Source of the DNA: Dialister sp. UBA734
Lineage (GTDB): Bacteria > Bacillota > Negativicutes > Veillonellales > Dialisteraceae
Length of the DNA stretch: 12,829 nucleotides
Reading direction: 5' to 3'
NCBI GenBank assembly: GCA_002297935.1
Contig: DBLC01000108.1
Coordinates: forward strand, 266 to 13,094
This document shows positions 1 through 6,699 of this stretch, one piece after another (position 1 is the stretch's first letter; each line of letters opens with the position of its first letter). Both the position numbers and the translations under genes were made by a program. The notes under the pieces are model-generated. The model was not told the DNA's origin. It did not search any database and saw only the letters and a program-made list of their open reading frames with translations.

Positions 1-90
1 GTTAGCATGAAAACCTTAACCCATAAACCAATGCCTCTTTCGCCTCGGCAAGTTGTCACCAAAGAGCTCGGCACGTAAACCAACAACCCC

Positions 91-199
91 TAGTCACCAG
101 TCACGAGTCCACCAGTCACCTATTCATACTCGCGGCGCTTCCAAATTTTATGCGCCGCCACCTTCATTTCTAACTTTTCACTTCTAACTTCTCACTGCC
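91..199. repeat. Composite element: AGTCACC heptamers, GC hairpin, TTCTAAC heptamers
   Basis: Positions 91-120 are AGTCACC-type heptamers. They are followed by the inverted repeat CGGCGC (133-138) / GCGCCG (152-157) around a 13-nt AT-rich loop. After a CCACC linker come four 7-nt units (168-195) alternating TTCTAAC and TTYTCAC. The order heptamers, GC hairpin, heptamers recurs at 536-634, 8667-8911, 10411-10546 and 12541-12829, so I call it a copy or part-copy of that family. Function is unknown. Confidence 0.65.
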
Positions 200-318
200 T
201 TTCTATATATTTATATTGCAGAAGTGCATCAAAATCACAACATGAAATTTCTAAATTTTTTATTAGAACTATAAGCAGCCACTATGCAACATTGAGAAAA
301 AGCGGAATCATCGAGTCA

Positions 319-402
319 TCTCCCCCTTTGGGGGAGAACACAAGAGGGGGCAGCTCTAACGAGCTGCATTGCTTTGTTGGATAAGCCGTAATGGTATGTT
401 TC
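319..402. repeat. CCCCC/GGGGG hairpin repeat element
   Basis: CTCCCCC/GGGGGAG forms a tight perfect inverted repeat at 320-336. It is followed by AGGGGG (345-350) and a second hairpin CAGCTC/GAGCTG (351-366), then a TGGTATGTTT tail. The same order, with different bases in the second stem, occurs at 4763-4833 and 10552-10635, which suggests a dispersed element with compensatory changes rather than a terminator. No T-tract follows. Confidence 0.5.
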
Positions 403-535
403 CGTTCGCCCTTCCCGCTAGTGCTGCGAGATTTCTCCACTCTCCTACACATCCCGTTTCATTTCTTCTATACCATCAAGCACAAATACGACCGGTCGAA
501 ATGACGGATAAGGCCAGAGGCACATGCGAAGGACC

Positions 536-634
536 TAATCCCTAGCTACCAATCCCTAATCCCTTTTTAACTCGCAGCGCTTCATAATTTTTATGCGCCG
601 CCACCACCATTCCTCATTCCTCATTCCTAACTGC
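536..634. repeat. Composite element: TAATCCC heptamers, GC hairpin, CATTCCT heptamers
   Basis: Positions 536-563 read as four 7-nt units, TAATCCC-TAGCTAC-CAATCCC-TAATCCC, nearly identical in order to 8869-8896. A GC hairpin follows (CAGCGC at 575-580, GCGCCG at 595-600, 14-nt AT-rich loop), then a CCACCACC linker and three CATTCCT units (608-628). The arrangement matches the right half of the 12541-12829 element. Confidence 0.65.
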
Positions 635-645
635 CTCCGTTTCCC

Positions 646-697
646 CAAAATAAAAAAGCAGGAATCCCACGATTTCTCTCATGGTCTTCCTGCTTTT
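646..697 (-). terminator. Intrinsic terminator of the Tudor-like protein gene
   Basis: On the minus strand AAAAGCAGGAA pairs perfectly with TTCCTGCTTTT (687-697 with 654-664). Inside it a second stem CCATGA/TCGTGG is separated by a GA/GA internal loop, and a T-rich tract follows. It starts 12 nt after the stop codon of the gene ending at 709, so it very likely ends that transcript. Confidence 0.85.
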
Positions 698-708
698 CGA
701 TGTTATCA

Positions 709-1566
709 TTATTCTTCTACAATGACTTCAATTTCTCCTTCAGCAAAGGCTCTTGGATAGATAAATTCTTTTTCTACATTGCCGAAGTCCACGGTCAAGT
801 GGCCTTTGGCGATGTCGATGATCACTCCTTTGCCGTATACGTTGGAATGGACAGGTGTGCCTACGCCCAGTTCAAAGTAGTGGGTATTGCCGCGATGGGT
901 TTCTTTCACCGGGCGGATTTCTACTTTCTTCGCTGCCCGTTTCGGTGCTTCCGGCACGGTGTAGGTGCGGCCTTTGGCTTTTGGCAGTTCTTCTTTCTTT
1001 TCCTTTTTGGCCTTCGGGAACGCGGACTGCAGCAGTTTCGCCGTCAGTCCTCTGGGGTACATCACGTTTTCGCCGGTGGCTTCATAGGTCACATAGGTGG
1101 CTCTTTCGGTGATACGGCTCACCACGCCCTTGCCCAGTACATCATCCACCACGGCCAATCCGACGGTGACTTCTCGTTTGCCTGCTGGCTTGGCTTTGGC
1201 CGGTGCTTCTTCTACATCGAAAGTGAACACTTTCTTGTCCATCGGCTTCGCTGCCTGGAAGGATTCTTTTTTACCAGCGAATTTTTTATCTTTCCGGAAT
1301 CCGTCTTTTTTGAATTCCCGTTTCTTCTTAGGAATCAATTTTTCTACATCACCAAAAGCCACCACGACGCCTTCGTCAGTGAGCTTTCTCACGATGCCCA
1401 CACCCAGTTCGCGGTCCACAAATTCAACACCAGGTGCCAGTTTTCTTTTCTTGAAATCCGGCTTGCCTTTAGAAAAGCCCTTTCCTTTGTGATCAAATTT
1501 CTTTCCCCGGAAATTGCCTTTCTTATGAAAATCTTTTTTTACTTTCTTTTCTTCTTTATGTTCCAT
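709..1566 (-). CDS. Lys-rich protein with three Tudor/SH3-like repeat modules, function unknown
   Basis: This is a 285-residue, very basic protein. The first 43 residues are almost all Lys, Gly, Phe, Asp and Arg. Three related modules follow, at about 44-80, 131-180 and 229-280. Each has a G-x-G-V strand and a hydrophobic strand ending in VxFG or similar; the last two also carry a YPR motif. Lys-rich linkers join them. The pattern (GKGVI...VDFGNVEKEF.YPRAF) recalls the small beta-barrel at the C-terminus of PcrA/UvrD-type helicases and of some clostridial proteins, a fold that binds RNA polymerase or nucleic acid. That is an inference from pattern only. A GGGAG Shine-Dalgarno lies 6 nt before the ATG. 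The gene is downstream of smpB on the same strand and is followed by a strong terminator. It could be a nucleic-acid-associated or ribosome-associated accessory protein; I cannot name a family with certainty. Confidence 0.75.
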   Translation of the reverse strand: MEHKEEKKVKKDFHKKGNFRGKKFDHKGKGFSKGKPDFKKRKLAPGVEFVDRELGVGIVRKLTDEGVVVAFGDVEKLIPKKKREFKKDGFRKDKKFAGKKESFQAAKPMDKKVFTFDVEEAPAKAKPAGKREVTVGLAVVDDVLGKGVVSRITERATYVTYEATGENVMYPRGLTAKLLQSAFPKAKKEKKEELPKAKGRTYTVPEAPKRAAKKVEIRPVKETHRGNTHYFELGVGTPVHSNVYGKGVIIDIAKGHLTVDFGNVEKEFIYPRAFAEGEIEVIVEE

Positions 1567-1606
1567 GGTATTCTCCCATATAATAAATTTCTACTGCCTA
1601 TGTATT

Positions 1607-1678
1607 TGGTAGACTGGTGACTGGTGACTAGTGACTGGGAAATTTCCTAGTCACCAGTCACTAGTCACCAGTCACCAA
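1607..1678. repeat. Inverted AGTCACC heptamer hairpin between smpB and the next gene
   Basis: The left arm is GGTGACT-type heptamers (1611-1638). The right arm is AGTCACC-type heptamers (1648-1676), around a GGGAAATTTCC centre. The arms pair over about 35 nt with a few mismatches. The right arm ends 2 nt from the smpB stop codon, so the hairpin would lie in the 3' UTR of smpB mRNA. No U-tract follows it. Confidence 0.8.
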
Positions 1679-2149
1679 TTAGTCATACCGCTGTTCTTTG
1701 ATCCGTCGGTCCAAATCTCGTTTGGCAGCTTTGGCGGCCATATCCTGCCGCTTGTCGTACAATTTCTTGCCTGTTGCCACGCCAATTTCCACTTTCACTT
1801 TGCCATGACGGAAATACATTTTCAGCGGCACCAAGGTATATCCTTTGGTCTTCAGCTGCATTTCAATTTTCATGATTTCCTTTTTGTGCAAAAGCAGTTT
1901 CCGAGTCCGCAGCGGGTCGTGGTTGAAAATATTTCCCTGTTCATAGGGACTGATATGGGCGTTCCACAGAAAGACTTCCCCATCTTTGATACGGGCAAAG
2001 CTATCTCGGAGGTTCGCCTTCCCGGCGCGAATGGATTTCACCTCCGTACCAGTCAAGGCGATGCCGCACTCGTAGGTATCGTGGATGAAATAATTATGAT
2101 AGGCCTGCCGATTGGCAGCAATCGGCGGCACCGTTTTTTCTTTTGTCAT
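1679..2149 (-). CDS. smpB: SsrA-binding protein SmpB
   Basis: SmpB binds the tRNA-like domain of tmRNA and delivers it to stalled ribosomes for trans-translation. The 156-residue product has the usual family length. It shows the ENR-like N-terminus (ANRQAYHNYF, 12-21), LTGTEVKSIRAGK (32-44), a WNAHISPY segment (62-69), HDPLRTRKLLLHKKEI (77-92), GYTLVPLKMYF (103-113) and GKKLYDKR (127-134). The basic tail (135-156) enters the mRNA channel in known structures. It follows rnr, a classic pairing because RNase R degrades the non-stop mRNA. The ATG fits family alignments, but I see no Shine-Dalgarno. The region just upstream is an arm of a heptamer hairpin that ends about 8 nt before the start, so initiation may depend on coupling with rnr or may be weak. 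Confidence 0.97.
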   Translation of the reverse strand: MTKEKTVPPIAANRQAYHNYFIHDTYECGIALTGTEVKSIRAGKANLRDSFARIKDGEVFLWNAHISPYEQGNIFNHDPLRTRKLLLHKKEIMKIEMQLKTKGYTLVPLKMYFRHGKVKVEIGVATGKKLYDKRQDMAAKAAKRDLDRRIKEQRYD

Positions 2150-2157
2150 ATCTATCA

Positions 2158-2222
2158 GTTGTTAGTTGTTGGTTGTTAGTTGTTAGTTTCCCAACAACCA
2201 TCAACCAACAACACGCAACAAC
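2158..2222. repeat. Inverted TTGTTAG heptamer hairpin between rnr and smpB
   Basis: The left arm (2158-2187) is TTGTTAG/TTGTTGG-type heptamers. The right arm (2192-2222) is the complement, with a short TTCCC centre. The right arm reaches the first base of the rnr stop codon, and the left arm ends about 8 nt from the smpB ATG. The hairpin therefore fills the whole rnr-smpB junction in the mRNA. Confidence 0.8.
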
Positions 2223-4261
2223 TATTTCCTTCCCTTCTTATTTTTCTTCTGGCTCTTCTTGGAATGGGAACGGGATTTGGAAGAGCTTCTTGTTTTCTTT
2301 TCCAGGTTCAGCGGGGAATGAATTTCACCCATGATGAAATCCACTTCTCTCCGTTCTTTGTCGGCTTTCACCAAGGTGACGCGGACTGGCATCCCCATGG
2401 CGTAGGTGGTACCGGAGAAGCGGCCTTTCATGGTCATGGTATCTTCCTGGTACACGTATTCATCATCATCCATAGAATCGATGTGAATCAGCCCTTCGAC
2501 GCCGTTGTCCAGACCCACGAAAATGCCAAACCGGGTGATACCGGTGATATGGGCATCAAACGGTTCCCCTACGAAAGGAACCATGTATTCGGTCATCTTC
2601 AGATCGTCCACATCTCGTTCGGTGTCGGTGGCATTTTGTTCTGTTTCAGAGCAATGGTCTGCGGCGCGCAGAAGGAATTCGGTCTGCCGTTTCAGCTGGG
2701 CTTTATTCAATTCATCGGACAATGCCTGTCGAATGAGGCGGTGCACCATCAGGTCCGGATAGCGGCGAATCGGCGAGGTGAAATGGGTATAGCATTCACT
2801 GGCAATGCCAAAATGGCCGCTGTTTTCCGTGCTGTAGCAAGCCTGTGGCAAGCTGCGCAAAGTCATCACCTGCACCACCGCTTCGATGTCTTCCCCTTTG
2901 ACGGTTTCCAGCAGTTTCTGGATGTCTTTTGGTTCCGGGTCTTTCGGAATCTGAATATTGACGCCCATGATTTCGATGAGCCGGCGCAGGGAATTTAATT
3001 TTTCTGCATCTGGATGGTCATGGACACGATAAATCGAGGTATGTCCTGTCTTTTCCAGGAAACGAGCCACCGCTTCGTTGGCGGCAATCATGGCATCTTC
3101 AATCATCTTTTCGGCGTCGCTGCGAATCCGTTTTTCGATGCGGAGCGGCACTCCTTCTTCATCAAGCACCACTTTGTATTCTGGGAAATCGAAATCCAGA
3201 GCGCCCCGCTGGGTTCTATTATTTCTAAGGCAATCGGCACATTCTTTCAAATCTTCCAGCATTGGCAGGAATGGTTTCAAATCCGCCGGAGCAATGCCTT
3301 CGTGGAAAGCTTTATTGATTTCTGGATAATTGCAGCGACGAGCCACCCGAACCACAGAAGGAGAAATCACTTCGGTTTTCACCGTGCCGTCCGGTGCCAC
3401 ATCCATGACGCAGGACATGGCGTACCGGTCCTCATCGTGGTTCAAGCTGCACAGATCATTGGACAGCTGGAACGGCAGCATAGGAATCACCCGGTCTGCC
3501 AGGTACACACTGGTACCGCGATGATAGGCTTCTTCGTCCAAGAGGGACCCTTTGGTCACATAGCGGGACACGTCGGCAATATGGACCCCCAGCTGGAAAT
3601 GACCATTGTCTTTTTTGACGCAATACACCGCATCGTCCAAATCTTTGGAATCCGGCCCATCGATGGTCACGATGGGGAGGCTCCGGAAATCTTTGATCCC
3701 TTTTCCTGGCTGAATGTCCCGGGGCAAATTGTCTGCTTCGTCCAGCAGTTTTTCCGAAAATTCGTGGGGCAGTCGATGCTGGGCCACAATGATATCGATA
3801 TCAAGCCCTTTATCCCCTTTATAACCGATGACTTCAGTCACTTTGCCTTCTGCATCGGTCCATTCTCCCGGCCACTTGGTCACTTCTACCATGACACGAG
3901 CACCGGTGGTGGCTTCCATTTCAGCCCCTTCTGGAATGACAATCACCATGTCTACTTTTTCATCAATCGGCACGGCCTCGCCGCCATCTTCCAGCATTTC
4001 ATAGGTACATACAAAGGTATCATTGGCCCGTTCCAACACCTTGGTGATCCGCCCTTCGGTGTTGTGACGACCACTTTCACTCTTCTTTGTTTTTACTTCT
4101 ACGGTGTCGTTGTTCACCGCATTCAAATGGTCTGCATCAGCGATGTATACGTCTTCGTGGTCCTCATCGGTGAGCAAAAAACCAAAGCGACCGTAGGATT
4201 TGTAGACCCCCTGAAGCACCACACCGGGTTTATAGGATAAAAGCGTTTTCTTCTCTTCCAT
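2222..4261 (-). CDS. rnr: Ribonuclease R (RNB-family 3'-5' exoribonuclease)
   Basis: RNase R degrades structured RNA from the 3' end, including rRNA fragments and mRNA released by trans-translation. The 679-residue product has N-terminal OB/cold-shock-like domains (about 10-160) and the RNB catalytic domain (about 185-510). The acidic metal-binding motif IDGPDSKDLDDA has Asp201, Asp207, Asp209 and Asp210. The conserved SECYTHFTSPIRRYPDL block lies at 488-504, an S1 domain at about 565-645, and a Lys/Ser-rich tail at 655-679. I chose the ATG at 4261 because AGGAG lies 8 nt upstream and MEEKK precedes the OB fold. The reading frame runs open 20 more codons upstream, but those codons are translated TTAACGG repeat. 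It lies between secG and smpB, as in many Bacillota, but the secG terminator separates it from secG. Confidence 0.97.
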   Translation of the reverse strand: MEEKKTLLSYKPGVVLQGVYKSYGRFGFLLTDEDHEDVYIADADHLNAVNNDTVEVKTKKSESGRHNTEGRITKVLERANDTFVCTYEMLEDGGEAVPIDEKVDMVIVIPEGAEMEATTGARVMVEVTKWPGEWTDAEGKVTEVIGYKGDKGLDIDIIVAQHRLPHEFSEKLLDEADNLPRDIQPGKGIKDFRSLPIVTIDGPDSKDLDDAVYCVKKDNGHFQLGVHIADVSRYVTKGSLLDEEAYHRGTSVYLADRVIPMLPFQLSNDLCSLNHDEDRYAMSCVMDVAPDGTVKTEVISPSVVRVARRCNYPEINKAFHEGIAPADLKPFLPMLEDLKECADCLRNNRTQRGALDFDFPEYKVVLDEEGVPLRIEKRIRSDAEKMIEDAMIAANEAVARFLEKTGHTSIYRVHDHPDAEKLNSLRRLIEIMGVNIQIPKDPEPKDIQKLLETVKGEDIEAVVQVMTLRSLPQACYSTENSGHFGIASECYTHFTSPIRRYPDLMVHRLIRQALSDELNKAQLKRQTEFLLRAADHCSETEQNATDTERDVDDLKMTEYMVPFVGEPFDAHITGITRFGIFVGLDNGVEGLIHIDSMDDDEYVYQEDTMTMKGRFSGTTYAMGMPVRVTLVKADKERREVDFIMGEIHSPLNLEKKTRSSSKSRSHSKKSQKKNKKGRK

Positions 4262-4286
4262 AAGAAATTCTCCTATTGAATGTAAG

Positions 4287-4328
4287 CAGTTAACGGTTAA
4301 CGGTTGACGGTTAACTGTCAACTATCTG
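4287..4328. repeat. TTAACGG heptamer repeat upstream of rnr
   Basis: Four 7-nt units (TTAACGG, TTAACGG, TTGACGG, TTAACTG) lie within a partly palindromic stretch; CAGTTAAC pairs with GTTAACTG. The repeat sits between the secG terminator and the rnr Shine-Dalgarno, so it forms most of the rnr leader. I found no convincing promoter in it. Confidence 0.7.
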
Positions 4329-4336
4329 CTGATATG

Positions 4337-4367
4337 AAAAAAAGGCTTGCGCTGTAGTAGGCAAGCC
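4337..4367 (-). terminator. Intrinsic terminator of secG
   Basis: On the minus strand GGCTTGC (4361-4367) pairs with GCAAGCC (4344-4350) across a 10-nt loop, followed by seven T residues. It begins about 14 nt after the secG stop. Transcription of rnr would need read-through or a separate promoter. Confidence 0.9.
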
Positions 4368-4380
4368 CTTCGATTCACAA

Positions 4381-4620
4381 TCAGAAAGTATTCATATATC
4401 TGCCAAGTACGAGACAAAGCACAGCAAAGAGAATGCCAAATACGACTGTAAATTTGGAAAGAACAGCATCCTTGCCTCTAGTCTTGCCTCCCACAGCGCC
4501 GCCTTCCGCACCGCCGCCGATGGCACTGCCCATGCCAGCCTGCTTAGATTCCTGCGCTACTACGACAACAATAACCAGTAAAGAAATCACCATGGTTAAA
4601 CCGATCAAAAAGTACTTCAC
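4381..4620 (-). CDS. secG: Protein translocase subunit SecG
   Basis: SecG is the small accessory subunit of the SecYEG preprotein channel in the cytoplasmic membrane. The 79-residue product has two hydrophobic membrane segments (about 4-22 and 56-73). Between them is the family's Gly-rich cytoplasmic loop with the QESKQAGMGSAIGGG signature (23-37). I start it at GTG 4620 because GGAGGAGG lies 7 nt upstream. A longer frame exists upstream but runs through the 5' UTR. It has its own promoter (4698-4726) and terminator (4337-4367), so it appears monocistronic even though rnr follows it. Confidence 0.95.
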   Translation of the reverse strand: MKYFLIGLTMVISLLVIVVVVAQESKQAGMGSAIGGGAEGGAVGGKTRGKDAVLSKFTVVFGILFAVLCLVLGRYMNTF

Positions 4621-4697
4621 CGTAAATCCTCCTCCATATCTGTCCTTTTTTCGGTGCAGATACGTTTTATAGAAATATAAAGCCAATATCAAACCTT

Positions 4698-4726
4698 ATT
4701 TTATACTACTCTCGCGCACTGGTCAA
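4698..4726 (-). promoter_or_regulatory. SigA-type promoter of secG
   Basis: On the minus strand TTGACC (4721-4726), a 17-nt spacer and TAAAAT (4698-4703) match the vegetative consensus at 5/6 and 5/6. The predicted start lies near 4691, giving a 5' UTR of about 70 nt before the secG GTG. Confidence 0.75.
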
Positions 4727-4762
4727 GGAAAAAATAGAGAAGTAAGTTTACACCTATTTTAG

Positions 4763-4892
4763 TGCCCCCTCCGGGGGAAAGGTGGTAGCCTTGGCTACCA
4801 AAGGGGGCAGTACTAGCGGTATGAAATAGTATGTTTCTCCTATTGCCTTCGGTAATACCTGCTCCTAGCGGTAAAACGGTTGGAGCAGGTAT
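4763..4892. repeat. CCCCC/GGGGG hairpin repeat element with further hairpins
   Basis: TGCCCCCT (4763-4770) pairs with AGGGGGCA (4802-4809) around an inner hairpin GGTAGCC/GGCTACC. An alternative pairing CCCCCTCCGGGGG is possible. Downstream, a TAGCGGTATGAAATAGTATGTTT block resembles 10615-10635, and a perfect 11-bp inverted repeat (ATACCTGCTCC, 4855-4865, with 4882-4892) follows. I see no real gene between the secG promoter and the yacP terminator. Confidence 0.55.
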
Positions 4893-4954
4893 CACCAAAG
4901 ACGCTTGATATGTTCATAGCGAAGTATACCGCCAGTGCAGAAACCGCTACCATC

Positions 4955-4980
4955 AAAAAAAGAGGCTTTCGCCTCTTTTT
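4955..4980 (-). terminator. Intrinsic terminator of yacP
   Basis: It follows the yacP stop codon directly. On the minus strand AAAAAGAGGC and GCCTCTTTTT close a GAAA tetraloop, with more T residues after the stem. The stem is symmetric enough to work in both directions, but no plus-strand gene is present. Confidence 0.9.
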
Positions 4981-5487
4981 CTATTTTCTCAATTTATCCA
5001 ATTTTTCCTGCACCGACAAAGGAATCGAACGACCGATTTCACTTCTTAGATTGGTCCGGTTGTTATGGGCAATGAAGGTGGTCTGCACTTTTTTATCCTC
5101 ATTGATGGCGTGAAGGAGATCCGCCACGGCCATGCGATAGGCGCCGTTACCCAGGACTTGATTCTGTTCCGGTCCATCGGAGGTGACCACGTAAATGGAG
5201 CGGTATTCGTCTTTCCGATCGTAAGATTCTTTTTCTATGTAGCTGTCAGCGGTCATCCGGCTCGGTGTGAATACCACAGAGAAGGACTTGGCAATATGCT
5301 CTACGCGCACCTTGTTGGAACTGCCCTGTCCATCAAAGACTACAATCATTTCAATGTTGTTATGACCACCATAATCCTGCAACAAATCAATGAGCTTCTT
5401 GCGGCTAGATTCCAAATCGTCCCGGTCAAACACCTTCGGCAGCCAGAAAATCACGTTGTAACCGTCGACTAGATATAGATCTTTCAT
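4981..5487 (-). CDS. rae1: NYN-domain ribonuclease YacP/Rae1
   Basis: The 168-residue product is a single PIN-like NYN domain. It opens with LVDGYNVIF (Asp8, Asn11) and continues with VVFDG (Asp52), TADSYIE (Asp81) and VVTSDGPEQ (Asp104), the acidic set expected to bind metal. In Bacillus subtilis the family member Rae1 (YacP) cuts mRNA in the ribosomal A site in a translation-dependent way. The assignment here rests on these motifs and on gene order, since B. subtilis has cysS-mrnC-rlmB-yacP. The ATG at 5487 has GAGG about 9 nt upstream. A 357-bp gap with a symmetric repeat array separates it from rlmB, so it may have been pushed out of the operon or may need its own promoter, which I could not identify. 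Confidence 0.9.
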   Translation of the reverse strand: MKDLYLVDGYNVIFWLPKVFDRDDLESSRKKLIDLLQDYGGHNNIEMIVVFDGQGSSNKVRVEHIAKSFSVVFTPSRMTADSYIEKESYDRKDEYRSIYVVTSDGPEQNQVLGNGAYRMAVADLLHAINEDKKVQTTFIAHNNRTNLRSEIGRSIPLSVQEKLDKLRK

Positions 5488-5521
5488 GAATTATTTCCTC
5501 ATTATATCAATCGCTAGGAAG

Positions 5522-5801
5522 AAGGTTATTGTTCTGCTGTATTCGATGGAATATCATCTCGATAATACCGTCTGACTAAAAGGTTATTATTCTACCATGT
5601 CCGATAGAATTTCAATACAACGAGACCGCTTAGCACAAGGTTATAGAGGGTTATGATACCATTGCCATCCCCCTTTATAACCTTTTCTTCAACGCCATTC
5701 TACCCATTGTCGCTCTATCGAAAATGTCAAAAATAATAACCTTTCACAAGGCGGCCTCATAGATTTGAGGCACCATATTCCATGGCAGAATAATAACCTT
5801 T
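5522..5801. repeat. Symmetric array of six AAGGTTATTATTCT-headed units
   Basis: Three forward motif copies (GGTTAT at 5524, 5582, 5639) are spaced 58 and 57 nt apart. Three reverse copies (ATAACC at 5677, 5736, 5793) are spaced 59 and 57 nt apart. Each mirror pair is centred at 5661 within half a base. The outer four units share AAGGTTATTRTTYT; three carry YCGATRGA further in, and the rest of each unit diverges. The innermost pair forms a hairpin (AAGGTTATAGAGGG with CCCTTTATAACCTT, 13 of 14). It lies between rlmB and yacP. I know no named family matching it. Confidence 0.8.
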
Positions 5802-5844
5802 TGCAAGGTGTTATAAATCACTTTGTTACGCTACCCATGCCCGC

Positions 5845-6699
5845 TCAAACTCTCTGCTTCGCTGCTTCGTAAATCAGAAGGGCGGCGGCTACGGAGACAT
5901 TTAGGGAGGACACTTTGCCTTTCATAGGAATGCGGACACAGAAGTCGCACAGTTTCCGTGTCAAAGGAGAAACCCCTTTCCCTTCGGCGCCCATGACAAT
6001 CACCAGGGGGCCTTTCAGGTTGGCTTCGTAGTAGAGGCTTTCGCCATCCATATCGGCACCAACCACCCAGAATCCCTTGTCTTTCAACATTTCTAAGGTT
6101 TGGCGGATATTTCCTGTCTGACAAACCGGAAGGTACGCAAAGGCACCAGCCGCGGTTTTCATAGCGGCTGCGGTAACCGGCGGGCTTTTGTGTTTCGGAA
6201 GAAGCACAGCAGCGGCACCGGCACATTCGGCGGTCCGCACAATGGCGCCCAGATTTCTCACGTCTTCCAATCCATCCAGCAGAATCAGAATCGGGTCTTT
6301 TCCTTCCCAATCAGAAAGCACTTGGTCCAAGTCGGCGTATTCATAAGGCTTCAGCAATGCTGCCACCCCTTGGTGAACCACGCCGCGGGCCATATCGTCC
6401 AGCCGGGATTCGTCCACTTCTTCCAAGGTGACTCCCTGCTGCTGCGCATCCTGCACCAGTTTCAAAAGCCGGTCGTCTTTCTTGCCCGCTTTGACGAAAA
6501 TCTTCCGTACCCGATGGGCATGAAGAAACTCGGTGACGCTATTTCTTCCGCAAGTCAGGAGGGATTCATTTTTCACCGTATTGCCTCGTTCCCGATTGTC
6601 AGAAGCTCTGGCGGGTCTCTTCTTGGCTGCTTCCGGTTTTCTGACGGGACGGGTGGCTTTCTTCCCTTCCACTGCTTTGGTGAAACGTTTATTTTTCAT
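5845..6699 (-). CDS. rlmB: 23S rRNA (guanosine-2'-O-)-methyltransferase RlmB, SpoU/TrmH family
   Basis: This SPOUT-class enzyme transfers a methyl group from SAM to a ribose 2'-O; family members of this type modify G2251 (E. coli numbering) in the 23S P-loop. The 284-residue protein has a basic tail of about 45 residues not found in the shorter B. subtilis protein. A substrate-binding domain follows (about 46-118), then the SpoU domain. Motif 1 is LDGLEDVRNLGAIVRTAE (141-158, Asn149, Arg155), motif 2 is VIVMGAEGKGVS (233-244, Glu239), and motif 3 is IPMKGKVSSLNVSVAAALL (257-275, Asn267). The ATG overlaps the end of mrnC by 11 nt, and AGGAG lies 9 nt upstream inside mrnC, so the two are probably translationally coupled. 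B. subtilis orthologues (YacO) sit in the same order. I see no clear terminator after it. Confidence 0.95.
   Translation of the reverse strand: MKNKRFTKAVEGKKATRPVRKPEAAKKRPARASDNRERGNTVKNESLLTCGRNSVTEFLHAHRVRKIFVKAGKKDDRLLKLVQDAQQQGVTLEEVDESRLDDMARGVVHQGVAALLKPYEYADLDQVLSDWEGKDPILILLDGLEDVRNLGAIVRTAECAGAAAVLLPKHKSPPVTAAAMKTAAGAFAYLPVCQTGNIRQTLEMLKDKGFWVVGADMDGESLYYEANLKGPLVIVMGAEGKGVSPLTRKLCDFCVRIPMKGKVSSLNVSVAAALLIYEAAKQRV

Larger units (their letters stand above)
1..645. other. Gene-free intergenic region with repeats
   Basis: I see no convincing gene here. The region holds two composite heptamer/hairpin elements (91-199 and 536-634) and one CCCCC/GGGGG hairpin element near 319-370, each listed separately. 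A 23-codon ATG frame from position 8 has no visible ribosome binding site and resembles no family I know. I see nothing interpretable in 200-318 and 403-535. Confidence 0.6.

Noticed and set aside
700..1620. Plus-strand ORF of 306 codons
   Set aside because: It is antisense to the Lys-rich protein gene, Phe-rich because it reads the complement of Lys codons, and has no ribosome binding site.
3014..4240. Plus-strand ORF of 408 codons
   Set aside because: It is entirely antisense to rnr, whose catalytic motifs are intact.
4315..4320. TTGACA-like -35 upstream of rnr
   Set aside because: It falls within the TTAACGG repeat and no -10 lies at 16-19 nt downstream.
4880..4980. Possible remnant of a plus-strand gene (LEQVSPKTLDMF-like reading)
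   Set aside because: It is short, runs through the yacP terminator and has no ribosome binding site; more likely repeat-derived.
5501..5506. TATAAT on the minus strand just before yacP
   Set aside because: No -35 is seen at 16-18 nt, and a start there would exclude the yacP Shine-Dalgarno.
5522..5801. CRISPR array
   Set aside because: The spacing near 57 nt looked suggestive, but the units invert at the centre, the conserved head is short, the remainder is not clean spacer, and no cas gene is present.
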